A DNA stretch of 37,814 bases from Flammeovirgaceae bacterium UBA4465. Its GTDB lineage: Bacteria; Bacteroidota; Bacteroidia; Cytophagales; Cyclobacteriaceae. How positions within the stretch are numbered: position 1 is the stretch's first letter; each line of letters starts with the position of its first letter. The notes under the pieces are model-generated. The model was given only the letters and a program-made list of their open reading frames with translations, made no database searches and was not told where the DNA came from. Location of the stretch: contig CAJJCN010000058.1 in the NCBI GenBank assembly GCA_905182655.1, positions 1-37,814 on the forward strand, given 5' to 3'. This document shows positions 1-8,614 of this stretch, piece by piece. Both the position numbers and the translations under genes were made by a program.

Positions 1-329
1 TTTTCCAATTTCCAATCTGCTGGAGGTGTAGTATAGGGACCTGCCTTTAATGCGGGCAAAAGCTCAGCATACTCCGCCATACTTCCGCCATAAACAAACG
101 CAGGCTTTTGCCATTGGCTCAACGTAGACCCATCAAAAAGGACGATGGCATCCGAAGGTGGCGCCCCTTCTTTCCCTGGGGCCACTCGGTCTAAATCTCT
201 ATACAATTCTGTTGACTCGGCTGTTATTTGCTTAAACTGTTCTGAAGAGATGCCAAAAGTCTCCTTTTGTTGAGCATTAAGATCAGCCAAAAAAAAGATC
301 GAAAAGATTATTAATCCTATTTTTTTCAT
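1..329 (-). CDS. Secreted DUF1080 / 3-keto-disaccharide hydrolase-like protein (partial, N-terminus only)
   Basis: This reading frame runs off the left edge of the window, so only about 109 N-terminal residues are visible. It starts with a signal peptide (MKKIGLIIFSIFFLADLNA, then QQ). The segment DAIVLFDGSTLSQWQ follows and resembles the opening beta strand of DUF1080 (3-keto-disaccharide hydrolase, concanavalin-like fold) proteins, which act on sugars outside the cytoplasm. An ATG four codons upstream (first base 341) is in frame and equally possible; I chose 329 because it puts the lysines directly before the hydrophobic core. The catalytic part lies outside the window, so the family call is an inference from a short motif. 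Confidence 0.6.
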   Translation of the reverse strand, partial: MKKIGLIIFSIFFLADLNAQQKETFGISSEQFKQITAESTELYRDLDRVAPGKEGAPPSDAIVLFDGSTLSQWQKPAFVYGGSMAEYAELLPALKAGPYTTPPADWKLE

Positions 330-533
330 TTTACTGGGCATAAATTAACAAAAAAGATGCTAAGCTGGTAAGAGTAAGATGAACATAAAAAATATTTTAT
401 TCTAATATTGATCAATATTATTTTTCTATCTTTTTTTTTCGCGTAAGGCAGCGCTTTAATAAATGAGTAGGTGCTATATGAAAAATCTAGGTCTAGGCTA
501 ATGGGCCGATCTTCTTGATGGTTTATCGAAAAG
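330..533. other. Intergenic region with a perfect 18-bp palindrome
   Basis: This gap separates two minus-strand genes and should contain the promoter of the DUF1080-type gene. A perfect palindrome, TAATATTGATCAATATTA, lies at 403-420, about 75 bp upstream of that gene's start. A T-rich tract follows it at 421-440 on the plus strand. It could be an operator or a weak AT-only hairpin. I see no gene and no good TAnnTTTG element here. Confidence 0.5.
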
Positions 534-1496
534 TCAATCCTTTAATGCGCTAATCGCTTGCGCCAATTGATGTACCGCCATGGCATAAAGTGAGCTGTGA
601 TTATAGCGGGTAATCACATAAAAGTTATGGAATCCCAACCAATATTCTTTTGAAATTTCGTTGTCCAATTCGATGATCGAAACCAAGTCTGTCTGAATTT
701 GATCTTCCGCATGATAGCCCTTCTCCCTAAAATATTCAACGGTATTTTTAGGCTTGGTGTAGATTGGACTTAATGTTGAAGCTCCCTCTATTTTATGAGT
801 AGGAATAGCTACTTTTTCACCCTTTTTCCATTTGTGGACCTTTAGATAATTTGCAGCACTCGCTATCGCGTCGTCTACATTATTGACCAGATCACACGTT
901 TTAGATCCATCAAAACTTTTGGCATAGGCCCGGTAACTACTCGGCATGAATTGACAATACCCAATGGCTCCTGCATAGGAACCTTCAGCATTGTATAAAT
1001 TTAAGTTTTGAGTAGTAGATAAAGTAATGAATTCACCCAATTCTTTGGTGAAAAAGCCCGCTCTTTTAGGGTACGCGAAAGCCAAAGTATATAAAGCATC
1101 CAATACTTTATAACCTCCTTTTTTCTCGCCATAATAGGTCTCAACTCCTAGAATAGCGATCAAATATTCAATTTCGACACCTGTATCCTTACTGACCGTA
1201 TTTAGAGTGCTTTCATGATCATTCCAAAAGGTCAATCCTTTGGTTATCCTTTCGTTGGTAAGAAATATATTTCTGTATTTTTTCCAAGAAATACCCTCTG
1301 CGGGTTGGGTGATGCGATCAATGATCTCTGGAATGTACTTCGCACTGTCTAAGATAGATCTTACTTCTTCCGCTCTTAAATCCGTTGTCTTTGAATAATT
1401 TAAAATAAAACGGGTAACCTTACTCTCGTCTATCTGACCTAGAGTTTTAAAAAATAATACCCAAAGACAAATCATAAAACAACTAATTCTTTTCAT
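534..1496 (-). CDS. mltB: Lytic murein transglycosylase, MltB-like (SLT_2 family)
   Basis: Cleaves the MurNAc-GlcNAc bond of peptidoglycan in the periplasm to give 1,6-anhydro ends. The sequence holds GVETYYGEKKGGYKVLDAL, which matches the MltB active-site stretch with its catalytic Glu (Glu119 counted from this start). The GAIGYCQFMPSSYRAYA segment is the usual MltB substrate-groove motif. The frame stays open 15 codons further upstream, but MKRISCFMICLWVLFFKTLG, a signal peptide, begins at 1496, so I chose that start (320 aa). There is no lipobox cysteine at the cleavage site, so it is probably soluble periplasmic and not a lipoprotein. It is divergent from the cyclophilin gene with 79 bp between them. 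Confidence 0.88.
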   Translation of the reverse strand: MKRISCFMICLWVLFFKTLGQIDESKVTRFILNYSKTTDLRAEEVRSILDSAKYIPEIIDRITQPAEGISWKKYRNIFLTNERITKGLTFWNDHESTLNTVSKDTGVEIEYLIAILGVETYYGEKKGGYKVLDALYTLAFAYPKRAGFFTKELGEFITLSTTQNLNLYNAEGSYAGAIGYCQFMPSSYRAYAKSFDGSKTCDLVNNVDDAIASAANYLKVHKWKKGEKVAIPTHKIEGASTLSPIYTKPKNTVEYFREKGYHAEDQIQTDLVSIIELDNEISKEYWLGFHNFYVITRYNHSSLYAMAVHQLAQAISALKD

Positions 1497-1510
1497 GGAG
1501 GTTTTAATGT

Positions 1511-1518
1511 TATTTTTG
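1511..1518 (+). promoter_or_regulatory. Candidate -7 element (TATTTTTG) for the cyclophilin gene
   Basis: TATTTTTG is an exact match to the Bacteroidota -7 consensus TAnnTTTG and lies 58 bp before the cyclophilin ATG, in the divergent mltB/cyclophilin gap. I see no clear TTG -33 element at the expected distance, so this is a candidate only. Confidence 0.35.
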
Positions 1519-1575
1519 CAAAGAAAATCATTTTTTGACAATCATTGATGAAATGATTAGCGTAAATTAAATAAT

Positions 1576-2010
1576 ATGAAAAAAGCAGAAATCCACACCC
1601 AAAAGGGCATTATGAAAATCGAGTTTTATGAGCAAGATGCGCCAAAAACTGTCCAAAATTTTATAGATCTGGCCGAGAAGGGGTTCTATGATGGACTTAC
1701 TTTTCATCGTGTAATTCCCAATTTTGTTATTCAAGGTGGGTGTCCAGACGGCACGGGCGCCGGAGGGCCAGGATATGCCATAGATTGTGAGTTATCAGGA
1801 AATAACCAACATCATGATAAAGGTGTACTCTCAATGGCCCATGCTGGGAAAAACACAGGTGGTTCTCAGTTCTTCGTTTGTCACAGCCGAACCAACACGG
1901 CACATTTAGATAGAAAGCATACTTGTTTTGGTAAAGTGATTGAGGGATTAATCATCATCGATCTGATCAAAGAAGGGGATGTTATGGATAAGGTCGTCAT
2001 CACGGATTAA
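1576..2010 (+). CDS. Peptidyl-prolyl cis-trans isomerase, cyclophilin type (single domain)
   Basis: Catalyses cis-trans isomerisation of Xaa-Pro bonds during protein folding. At 144 residues it is one bare cyclophilin domain with no signal peptide, so it is expected in the cytoplasm. Visible family motifs are [19 protein letters not shown], carrying the catalytic Arg, and [10 protein letters not shown]. The position of the cyclosporin-contacting Trp of human CypA is His here ([12 protein letters not shown]), as in many bacterial forms. The stop at 2010 is followed by a small AT palindrome (2023-2036), and the next gene starts 79 bp later, so the two may be separate units. Confidence 0.93.
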   Translation: MKKAEIHTQKGIMKIEFYEQDAPKTVQNFIDLAEKGFYDGLTFHRVIPNFVIQGGCPDGTGAGGPGYAIDCELSGNNQHHDKGVLSMAHAGKNTGGSQFFVCHSRTNTAHLDRKHTCFGKVIEGLIIIDLIKEGDVMDKVVITD

Positions 2011-2089
2011 TTACTGATCATTAATAAAATTTTATTGCTTATTTGCAAGAAGGCCTGGACGATAAAAGATTTAATTAAAAAATAATAGG

Positions 2090-2932
2090 ATGGAAACGTT
2101 GAAGGCATCGACGCGTGACGACATCAATTTGTATGTCGAATCCATGACGGTAGCCAACCCAATAGGAGTGGTTTGTATCATTCATGGCTTTGGAGAACAT
2201 ATCGGTAGATACCGGCACGTGATGCAGCTGCTCAATGATTCGAAATTCAACGTTTATGGTGTTGATCTTCGAGGCCATGGGAAGTCAGGGGGCTTAAAAG
2301 GTCATGCACCTGATTTGATGAGTTTAATTAATGACATTGAAGAATTTTTAAAAATAGTTCGAGCTGAACATTTGTATTTACCCTTGTTCCTTTTTGGCCA
2401 TAGTATGGGTGGAAATCTCGTGCTTAATTACGTATTAAGAGACAAATCCAAGGAGTTATCGGGCTTCATAGCCTCTGCTCCTTGGATCAAATTGGCCTTT
2501 CAACCTCCCCGCTGGAAAGAACAATTAGGCAGTCTAATGGCACGCATTGCGCCAAAATTTAGGCAGCCCAACGGGCTAAATAGCCTGCATCTGAGTAAAG
2601 ATCCTGAAGTCTCAAGGCAGTACGATCTTGATCCGTTGGTTAATTTTAAAATCTCTGCAGGTTTGTTTTCTGCGATTAACTTTGGTGCCGAATACCTACT
2701 AGAACATCAGAAAGAAATCACATTAAACGGTTATCTTTTTCATGGCAAGTCAGACCGCATCATTGACTACAAAGCCACTATGAAATTGGCCCTTGACAAC
2801 CCAGATCATATCACATGGAAACTATGGGAGGGTGTTTTTCATGAAGCGCACAATGACTTGGAGCAAAAAGAAGTCATAAAAGAATGGATTGACTGGATGA
2901 TCCACATAATCAAAACATCAAAAGTCAATTAA
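2090..2932 (+). CDS. Alpha/beta hydrolase, monoacylglycerol lipase-like (Hydrolase_4)
   Basis: A serine hydrolase of the monoglyceride lipase / lysophospholipase branch, expected to split ester bonds of monoacylglycerols or similar lipids. The nucleophile elbow GHSMGG puts the catalytic Ser at residue 105. The oxyanion region is IIHGFGEHIGRY at about 30-41, with Asp222 (HGKSDRIID) and His251 (GVFHEAHND) as the likely other triad members. No signal peptide is visible, so it is probably cytoplasmic. The length of 280 is normal for the family. The exact substrate cannot be read from the sequence. Confidence 0.88.
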   Translation: METLKASTRDDINLYVESMTVANPIGVVCIIHGFGEHIGRYRHVMQLLNDSKFNVYGVDLRGHGKSGGLKGHAPDLMSLINDIEEFLKIVRAEHLYLPLFLFGHSMGGNLVLNYVLRDKSKELSGFIASAPWIKLAFQPPRWKEQLGSLMARIAPKFRQPNGLNSLHLSKDPEVSRQYDLDPLVNFKISAGLFSAINFGAEYLLEHQKEITLNGYLFHGKSDRIIDYKATMKLALDNPDHITWKLWEGVFHEAHNDLEQKEVIKEWIDWMIHIIKTSKVN

Positions 2933-3083
2933 TCTCCTCAAAGGATTGTTTTCTGATTTAATCGCTCTCATAATTTTACGCTTCAAGGAGCAGTCTTTAA
3001 ATTCAATGTCTATAGTAAAGTTAGGGATACACCTATTCTTAATGACTTGTAATCATCCATAAGTTGGTTAAATTAGCGGTACA

Positions 3084-4388
3084 ATGAAAAAAATAAATGG
3101 TGTAATTCGGGCTTGGTGCACTTACGATCTCGCAAATTCGGTATACAACCTTGTGATCAACACAGCGATTTTTCCGATTTATTATACGGCGATTACGAGT
3201 GTAAATAATCAAGATAAAGTTGACTTTTTTGGATTCGAAATGGTCAATTCGGTTTTGTATAGCTATGCTATTTCGTTATCCTATTTAATTTCTGCCTTGT
3301 TACTTCCCATATTATCAGGCATCGCAGATTACACAGGTAACAAAAAGAAATATTTAAAAATTTTCACCTATCTAGGTGCCTTTGCCTGCATAGGATTGGT
3401 GTTTTTTACTGATGAAAATACTCTTGAATGGGGTATTTTTTGTGTGGTATTAGCCTCCATTGGATACAGTTCTGGTTTGGTTTTTTATGATGCTTATCTT
3501 CCCGAAATAGCTCCAAAAAACATGACTGATCGAATCAGTGCTAAAGGTTATTCCTATGGCTATGCAGGGAGCGTTATCCTACTCTTGATTAGTATTTTAA
3601 TTACCCAAAATTATGAGATGTTTGGGTTTTCAGATGTCGGTCAAGCTACGCGATTCGTTTTCATTTTGGTAGGCCTGTGGTGGATTGGATTCGCCCAAAT
3701 CCCACTTAAGTGGCTACCAAATAATCATTCCCATCGAAAAGTACATCGAGACATTCTTAGAAATGGATATCGAGAACTAAAAAAAGTTTTTTGGAATTTG
3801 AAAGACTTAAAAAATATGAAGACTTATCTAATTGCCTTTTTTTTCTACAACATGGGGGTTCAGGCTATTATGCTCTTGGCTGTATTATTTGGCACCAAGG
3901 AGCTTGCCTTGAGTGCGGCCCAACTCATCCCAGCCATCATCATCATTCAATTCATTGCTATTTTAGGTGCCACCCTCTTTGCTCGACTTTCTGAATATAA
4001 GGGTAACCTATTTTCATTAGTCAGCATGATTTTAATTTGGATAGGTATCTGTCTTTATGGGTATACTATTACCACAGTGAATGAATTTTACATCATTATG
4101 GCGTTGGTTGGATTGGTAATGGGCGGTATCCAATCCTTGTCAAGAGCTACGTTCTCAAAGCTCATTCCATCCGCTCATTCTGAAGATCACACTTCTTATT
4201 TCTCGTTTTATGACGTTACCTTTTACGTCAGTGTCGTATTAGGCACCTTTACTTACGGTCTGGTCGAACAAATTACAGGAAGCATGAGAAACAGTACCTT
4301 AGCCTTGGGTTCGTTTTTTATCATTGGATTGGCTTTCCTTGTTTTTGTTAAAATGCCAAATGAAAAACCTCAAACTTCCAAAGCTTAA
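3084..4388 (+). CDS. MFS transporter, UMF1 (Atg22-like) family
   Basis: A 434-residue inner-membrane protein with about twelve hydrophobic segments. The N-terminus (VIRAWCTYDLANSVYNLVI) and the loop with DAYLPEIAP are typical of the UMF1 family of major facilitator proteins, which are related to the yeast vacuolar effluxer Atg22. Bacterial members have no well-established substrate. A possible promoter lies just upstream (TTG at 3047-3049, 19-nt spacer, TAAATTAG at 3069-3076), which would give a very short leader. Its 3' end overlaps the next gene by 29 bp, which suggests co-transcription. Confidence 0.9.
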   Translation: MKKINGVIRAWCTYDLANSVYNLVINTAIFPIYYTAITSVNNQDKVDFFGFEMVNSVLYSYAISLSYLISALLLPILSGIADYTGNKKKYLKIFTYLGAFACIGLVFFTDENTLEWGIFCVVLASIGYSSGLVFYDAYLPEIAPKNMTDRISAKGYSYGYAGSVILLLISILITQNYEMFGFSDVGQATRFVFILVGLWWIGFAQIPLKWLPNNHSHRKVHRDILRNGYRELKKVFWNLKDLKNMKTYLIAFFFYNMGVQAIMLLAVLFGTKELALSAAQLIPAIIIIQFIAILGATLFARLSEYKGNLFSLVSMILIWIGICLYGYTITTVNEFYIIMALVGLVMGGIQSLSRATFSKLIPSAHSEDHTSYFSFYDVTFYVSVVLGTFTYGLVEQITGSMRNSTLALGSFFIIGLAFLVFVKMPNEKPQTSKA

Positions 4389-4818
4389 TCTTCCGGAAAT
4401 AAATCCAACACTTCTTTGGCGAGATGATGTGGCATATATTAAGGATGAAATTCGTAAAAAAGAACTCGTGCTTACTCCAGAGGAATGGGTTCGGCAGCAT
4501 TTTTTGCACCTACTCATACAAAACCTCAATTACCCAAAAGCCTTGATCAACATTGAAAAAGGACACCGGTATTTACAACAACAAAAAAGGACCGATATTC
4601 ACATATACGACCGAAAAGGTGCTATCTATCTTTTGGTTGAATGTAAAGCCCCCACCGTTAAACTATCAGCCAATACCCTCCAGCAGATCAGCGGCTACAA
4701 CGCTGCATTAGATGCCCAATATCTGGCCATTACAAATGGAATGAAGCATTATGTATGGAAAAAGAATCTCATCGGTAACGCTTATAAACAACTCTCAGAA
4801 TTTCCGCATTTTTGTTAA
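4360..4818 (+). CDS. Orphan HsdR_N domain protein (type I restriction R-subunit N-terminal-like)
   Basis: A 152-residue protein that resembles only the N-terminal nuclease domain of type I restriction R subunits. Visible are VRQHFLHLLI, the acidic residue in RTDIHIYD, and the PD-(D/E)xK pair E-x-K in LVECKAP. It lacks the helicase motor, and no hsdM or hsdS lies nearby, so it is not a restriction system. Stand-alone versions occur widely in Bacteroidota and their role is unknown; binding or cutting of nucleic acid is an inference. I chose the ATG at 4360, inside the end of the transporter gene (29-bp overlap). A farther in-frame ATG at 4324 would overlap by 65 bp. Its stop codon overlaps that of ald on the other strand. 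Confidence 0.8.
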   Translation: MKNLKLPKLNLPEINPTLLWRDDVAYIKDEIRKKELVLTPEEWVRQHFLHLLIQNLNYPKALINIEKGHRYLQQQKRTDIHIYDRKGAIYLLVECKAPTVKLSANTLQQISGYNAALDAQYLAITNGMKHYVWKKNLIGNAYKQLSEFPHFC

Positions 4819-5927
4819 AGAAATAGATCTAAAGCACTCAGTTCATAACCAAAAGCTTCGGCCACTTCGGGATAAACAATTTTTCCATCAATAATGTTAA
4901 GACCCTTTTTTAATTCCTCATATGACTTACACCCTTTTTTCCAGCCTAAATCCGCCAGTAGTAAGGCATAGGGCAGAGTTGCGTTAGTCAATGCTAAAGT
5001 AGACGTAAAAGGTACCGCTCCGGGCATATTGGCTACGCAATAATGGACTACATCATCAATGATGTAAGTAGGATCTTCATGAGTAGTTGGCTTACAAGTC
5101 GCTATGCATCCCCCTTGATCAACCGCAACATCGACCAATACCGTTCCCGGTTGCATATCCTTAAGCATGTCTTCAGTAATCAGATGAGGTGCTTTAGCTC
5201 CTGGAATCAGTACACTACCTACGATGAGATCGCATCCACCTATTAAATTTCTGATATTATATTCACTACTCATACACGTATTGACATTGGCCGGCATAAT
5301 CTCATCTAAATATCTTAAGCGAGAAAGATTAACATCCATAATGGTCACATCTGCTCCCATACCCGCAGCCATCTTGGCGGCATTCATCCCCACGATACCT
5401 CCTCCCAAAATCAGTACTTTGGCAGGTGGAACACCAGGGACACCTCCCAAAAGAACTCCCTTGCCTTTGAAAGGTTTTTCCAGATACTTGGCCCCCTCCT
5501 GGATAGACATTCTACCCGCTACCTCTGACATGGGAATAAGTAAAGGCAAAGACTTATCTTTCTTTTCTACCGTTTCATAAGATAGGCAGACGGATCGGCT
5601 TGCCATCATAGCATCAGTCAATGGCTTTGATGAGGCAAAATGGAAATAGGTGAAAACCAATTGATCTTGATGAATCAATGCATACTCTGACTCAATCGGT
5701 TCCTTGACCTTGATGATCATTTCGGCAATATCATAAATCTCTGAAGGCTCAGTCAGTATTTTAGCTCCAGCATCAAGATATTCTTTATCTAAAAATCCAC
5801 TGCCTTCGCCAGCGGCAGACTGAACATAAACTTGATGACCTTTTTTACTTAATTCTTTTGCCCCACTGGGGGTCAAAGCCACTCTACTTTCATTTTTTTT
5901 TATCTCCGAAGGAATCCCAACTATCAT
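4815..5927 (-). CDS. ald: Alanine dehydrogenase
   Basis: NAD-dependent enzyme for L-alanine + H2O + NAD+ to pyruvate + ammonia + NADH, in the cytoplasm. All four active-site residues known from the Mycobacterium enzyme are at the same positions: Arg15 (NESRVALTP), Lys75 (KVKEP), His96 (YFHFASS) and Asp270 (VDVAVDQGG). The nucleotide-binding loop LILGGGIVGMNAAKMA is at about 172-187. At 370 residues it is full length. A TATATTTA box at 5961-5968 (one mismatch to TAnnTTTG) sits 34 bp before the start and could be its promoter. It converges on the HsdR_N gene with a 4-nt stop overlap. Confidence 0.95.
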   Translation of the reverse strand: MIVGIPSEIKKNESRVALTPSGAKELSKKGHQVYVQSAAGEGSGFLDKEYLDAGAKILTEPSEIYDIAEMIIKVKEPIESEYALIHQDQLVFTYFHFASSKPLTDAMMASRSVCLSYETVEKKDKSLPLLIPMSEVAGRMSIQEGAKYLEKPFKGKGVLLGGVPGVPPAKVLILGGGIVGMNAAKMAAGMGADVTIMDVNLSRLRYLDEIMPANVNTCMSSEYNIRNLIGGCDLIVGSVLIPGAKAPHLITEDMLKDMQPGTVLVDVAVDQGGCIATCKPTTHEDPTYIIDDVVHYCVANMPGAVPFTSTLALTNATLPYALLLADLGWKKGCKSYEELKKGLNIIDGKIVYPEVAEAFGYELSALDLFL

Positions 5928-6088
5928 GGTTATATCATTTAAAACATGCCGAATTTAGGGTAAATATAAGCGGCTCATCCAATATATAAAACAGTGAATT
6001 TATTAAATTTTAATTTAGGAAAATAAACAAAATGAAGAATGAGAATTAACATCTATTTTATATGGGTTTCTTAATTTAAATTGATTTT

Positions 6089-6096
6089 TAATTTTG
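6089..6096 (+). promoter_or_regulatory. Candidate -7 element (TAATTTTG) for the E1 gene
   Basis: TAATTTTG is an exact TAnnTTTG match in the AT-rich 286-bp gap between ald and the fused E1 gene. A weak -33-like TTTC lies 18 bp upstream (6067-6070). Use of this site would leave a leader of roughly 110 nt. The rest of the gap (5928-6213) shows no gene. Confidence 0.35.
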
Positions 6097-6213
6097 TTTA
6101 AAGTCTTTATTTTTTTTTAGAAAAAAAATCTGACTGACCGTTAATCATCCAGATATAGTGATTTCTTATTATATTACGGACAGATCATTGGTACTCCTTT
6201 GCTCGAGGTAGAT

Positions 6214-8613
6214 ATGAGTATAAACCCAAACAAAACAATAATTTCCCCCAAAGAAAAAATCTTAGAAGATTATCTATTAGCCGTACAAAGTAGAGAGATT
6301 AGTTTGCTCGGGAGAAAAGAAGTCTTCATGGGAAAAGCAAAATTTGGCATATTTGGAGATGGCAAAGAAGTTGCTCAAATTGTGTTCTCCAAAATGTTCA
6401 AAAAAGGAGATTGGAGATCGGGTTATTATCGAGATCAAACCTTAATGATGGCCTTGGAGCTATTGACGCCTCAGCAGTTCTTTGCCCAACTTTATGCCCA
6501 CGCAGACGTAAAACATGAACCCGCTTCTGGAGGGCGCATGATGAACAGTCATTATGGTACGCGATCCCTGGATTCCTCAGGCCAATGGAAAAATCTGACG
6601 ACTCAAGTAAATTCAAGTTCTGATATCTCTCCCACAGCCTCGCAAATGCCTCGCTTACTGGGCCTTGCTTTTGCTTCTAAATTATTCAGAAATAACAAAG
6701 CGCTCGACGCCTTTACTCATTTCTCAAATAATGGAGACGAAGTAGCTTTTGGTACCATAGGAAATGCGTCTACTTCTGAAGGTCATTTTTTTGAAATTAT
6801 GAATGCGGCAGGAATCCTGCAAGTTCCCATGGTTTTGGCGGTTTGGGATGATGGATATGGTATTTCCGTGCCCAATACCCTTCATACCATCAAAGAAAGT
6901 ATTTCCAAAGTAATGAAGGGCTTTCAACGTGAAAAGGGGACCAATGGAATTGAAATCTTGGTAGCTAGAGGTTGGAATTATCCAGAAATGTCGGCTGCCT
7001 TTGAAAAAGCTACTTCCATTGCTCGAGAAAAGCATGTGCCTTGTTTGGTCCATGTCACCGAGCTCACCCAACCTCAAGGCCACTCCACCTCAGGGTCTCA
7101 TGAACGCTACAAATCCAAAGAGCGTTTAGATTGGGAAAGTGAATTTGATTGTAACCTAAAAATGAGGGAATGGCTGCTGGCCGAAAAAATCGCTGATGAA
7201 AAAGAACTCTCTGACCTTGAGAAAGAAGCTAAAATAGTGGTTAAAAATGCCCGAAATATGGCTGCTACGAGTTATACTCAAGAAATTAAATCGGATCAAA
7301 AAGAAGCCTTATCCCTTATTGGCAAAATGATTGATGCCTCACAGTATAAAATACAACTTACCAATATTTATAATGATCTCAAGGAAAATACTTCCCCTTT
7401 GAAATCAGATATCGTCAAAGCATGTACCTACATTATTCGGGCTTTGGCTAAGTATGATGATGTAAACAAAGAAGACTTAAAAGATTGGTTGGCCACAAAA
7501 AAAGATAAATATTTCAAAGACTACAGTTCACATTTGATCAGTGAATCTGAAGATTCTGCCCTAAATATCGAGGGCGTTAAACCCGTTTATGATACAGATG
7601 CCCAATGGGTTGATGGAAGGGAAATACTCAATCTTTGCTTTGATCACCACTTATCAATCAACCCCTTGGTTATCGCACTGGGGGAAGATGTTGGTAAGAT
7701 AGGAGATGTTAATCAAGGATTTGCAGGACTGCAAGAAAAGCATGGTGTTCTGCGGGTCATTGACACGGGCATTCGTGAAAGTGCCATCATCGGTAAAGGT
7801 ATTGGGGCGGCCCTGCGCGGCCTGAGACCTATCGCAGAAATTCAATACTTGGACTATTTACTGTATTCTATTCAAATATTATCTGACGATCTGGCTACGA
7901 CACATCACCGGACAAAAGGAGGGCAAAAAGCTCCTCTTATTATAAGAACCAGAGGACACCGACTAGAGGGCATGTGGCATTCTGGATCTCCCATGGGAAT
8001 GATTTTAAATGCCGTGAGAGGCATCCATGTAGTCGTGCCAAGAAATATGACCCAAGCAGTAGGCTTTTATAATACCTTTCTGGATTCAGATGATCCTGCA
8101 ATTATCGTTGAATCACTCAATGGATATCGCCTAAAAGAAAAAATTCCAGAGAATTTAGTTGATACTCGGACGCCCTTGGGCATTCCTGAAATATTACGAG
8201 AAGGAAAGGACTTGACGGTAGTGACTTATGGCTCTATGTGTCGAGTTGTTATGGAAGTCGTAGCAGAACTCACTGATCTAGATATATCTATAGAGGTCAT
8301 CGATGTTCAATCCTTACTCCCTTTTGATCTTTCTAAGACCATTTTAAAGTCACTACGAAAAACCAACGCAGTTTTATTTCTTGATGAGGATGTCCCCGGG
8401 GGTGCTTCAGCCTTTATGATGCAACAAGTACTGGAGAGAGACGGAGGTTATCAATGGCTTGATGTATCACCTAAAACCTTAACGGCAAAAAATCACAGAC
8501 CCACTTATGGCAGTGATGGCGACTATTTCTCGAAACCAAATGCTGAAGAAATTACTGAAGCGGTGTATGAAATAATGAATGAGAAGGATCCTAATAAATA
8601 TCCGGAAATCTAA
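6214..8613 (+). CDS. Fused 2-oxoacid dehydrogenase E1 component (alpha + beta subunits in one chain)
   Basis: Thiamine-diphosphate enzyme that decarboxylates a 2-oxoacid and passes the acyl group to a lipoyl E2; a branched-chain or pyruvate-type substrate is likely. Residues about 1-370 correspond to E1-alpha (RSGYYRDQTLMMAL; TSEGHFFEIMNAAG; DDGYGIS) and about 450-799 to E1-beta (IALGEDVGKIGDVNQGF; DTGIRESAIIGKGIGAALRG; FLDEDVPGGASAFMM). The metal-binding GDG...NN signature of E1-alpha reads GNA...DD here. No E2 or E3 gene is adjacent. I use the ATG at 6214; a TTG five codons upstream is also in frame. It ends 1 bp before the stop of the convergent lipoprotein gene. Confidence 0.9.
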   Translation: MSINPNKTIISPKEKILEDYLLAVQSREISLLGRKEVFMGKAKFGIFGDGKEVAQIVFSKMFKKGDWRSGYYRDQTLMMALELLTPQQFFAQLYAHADVKHEPASGGRMMNSHYGTRSLDSSGQWKNLTTQVNSSSDISPTASQMPRLLGLAFASKLFRNNKALDAFTHFSNNGDEVAFGTIGNASTSEGHFFEIMNAAGILQVPMVLAVWDDGYGISVPNTLHTIKESISKVMKGFQREKGTNGIEILVARGWNYPEMSAAFEKATSIAREKHVPCLVHVTELTQPQGHSTSGSHERYKSKERLDWESEFDCNLKMREWLLAEKIADEKELSDLEKEAKIVVKNARNMAATSYTQEIKSDQKEALSLIGKMIDASQYKIQLTNIYNDLKENTSPLKSDIVKACTYIIRALAKYDDVNKEDLKDWLATKKDKYFKDYSSHLISESEDSALNIEGVKPVYDTDAQWVDGREILNLCFDHHLSINPLVIALGEDVGKIGDVNQGFAGLQEKHGVLRVIDTGIRESAIIGKGIGAALRGLRPIAEIQYLDYLLYSIQILSDDLATTHHRTKGGQKAPLIIRTRGHRLEGMWHSGSPMGMILNAVRGIHVVVPRNMTQAVGFYNTFLDSDDPAIIVESLNGYRLKEKIPENLVDTRTPLGIPEILREGKDLTVVTYGSMCRVVMEVVAELTDLDISIEVIDVQSLLPFDLSKTILKSLRKTNAVLFLDEDVPGGASAFMMQQVLERDGGYQWLDVSPKTLTAKNHRPTYGSDGDYFSKPNAEEITEAVYEIMNEKDPNKYPEI

Positions 8614-8614
8614 A

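Noticed and set aside
2023..2036. AATAAAATTTTATT palindrome after the cyclophilin gene as a terminator
   Set aside because: Only A-T pairs, no loop space and no real T tract after it; such palindromes arise often in AT-rich DNA.
4360..4818. A type I restriction-modification locus
   Set aside because: Only the HsdR N-terminal domain is present; there is no helicase part, hsdM or hsdS.
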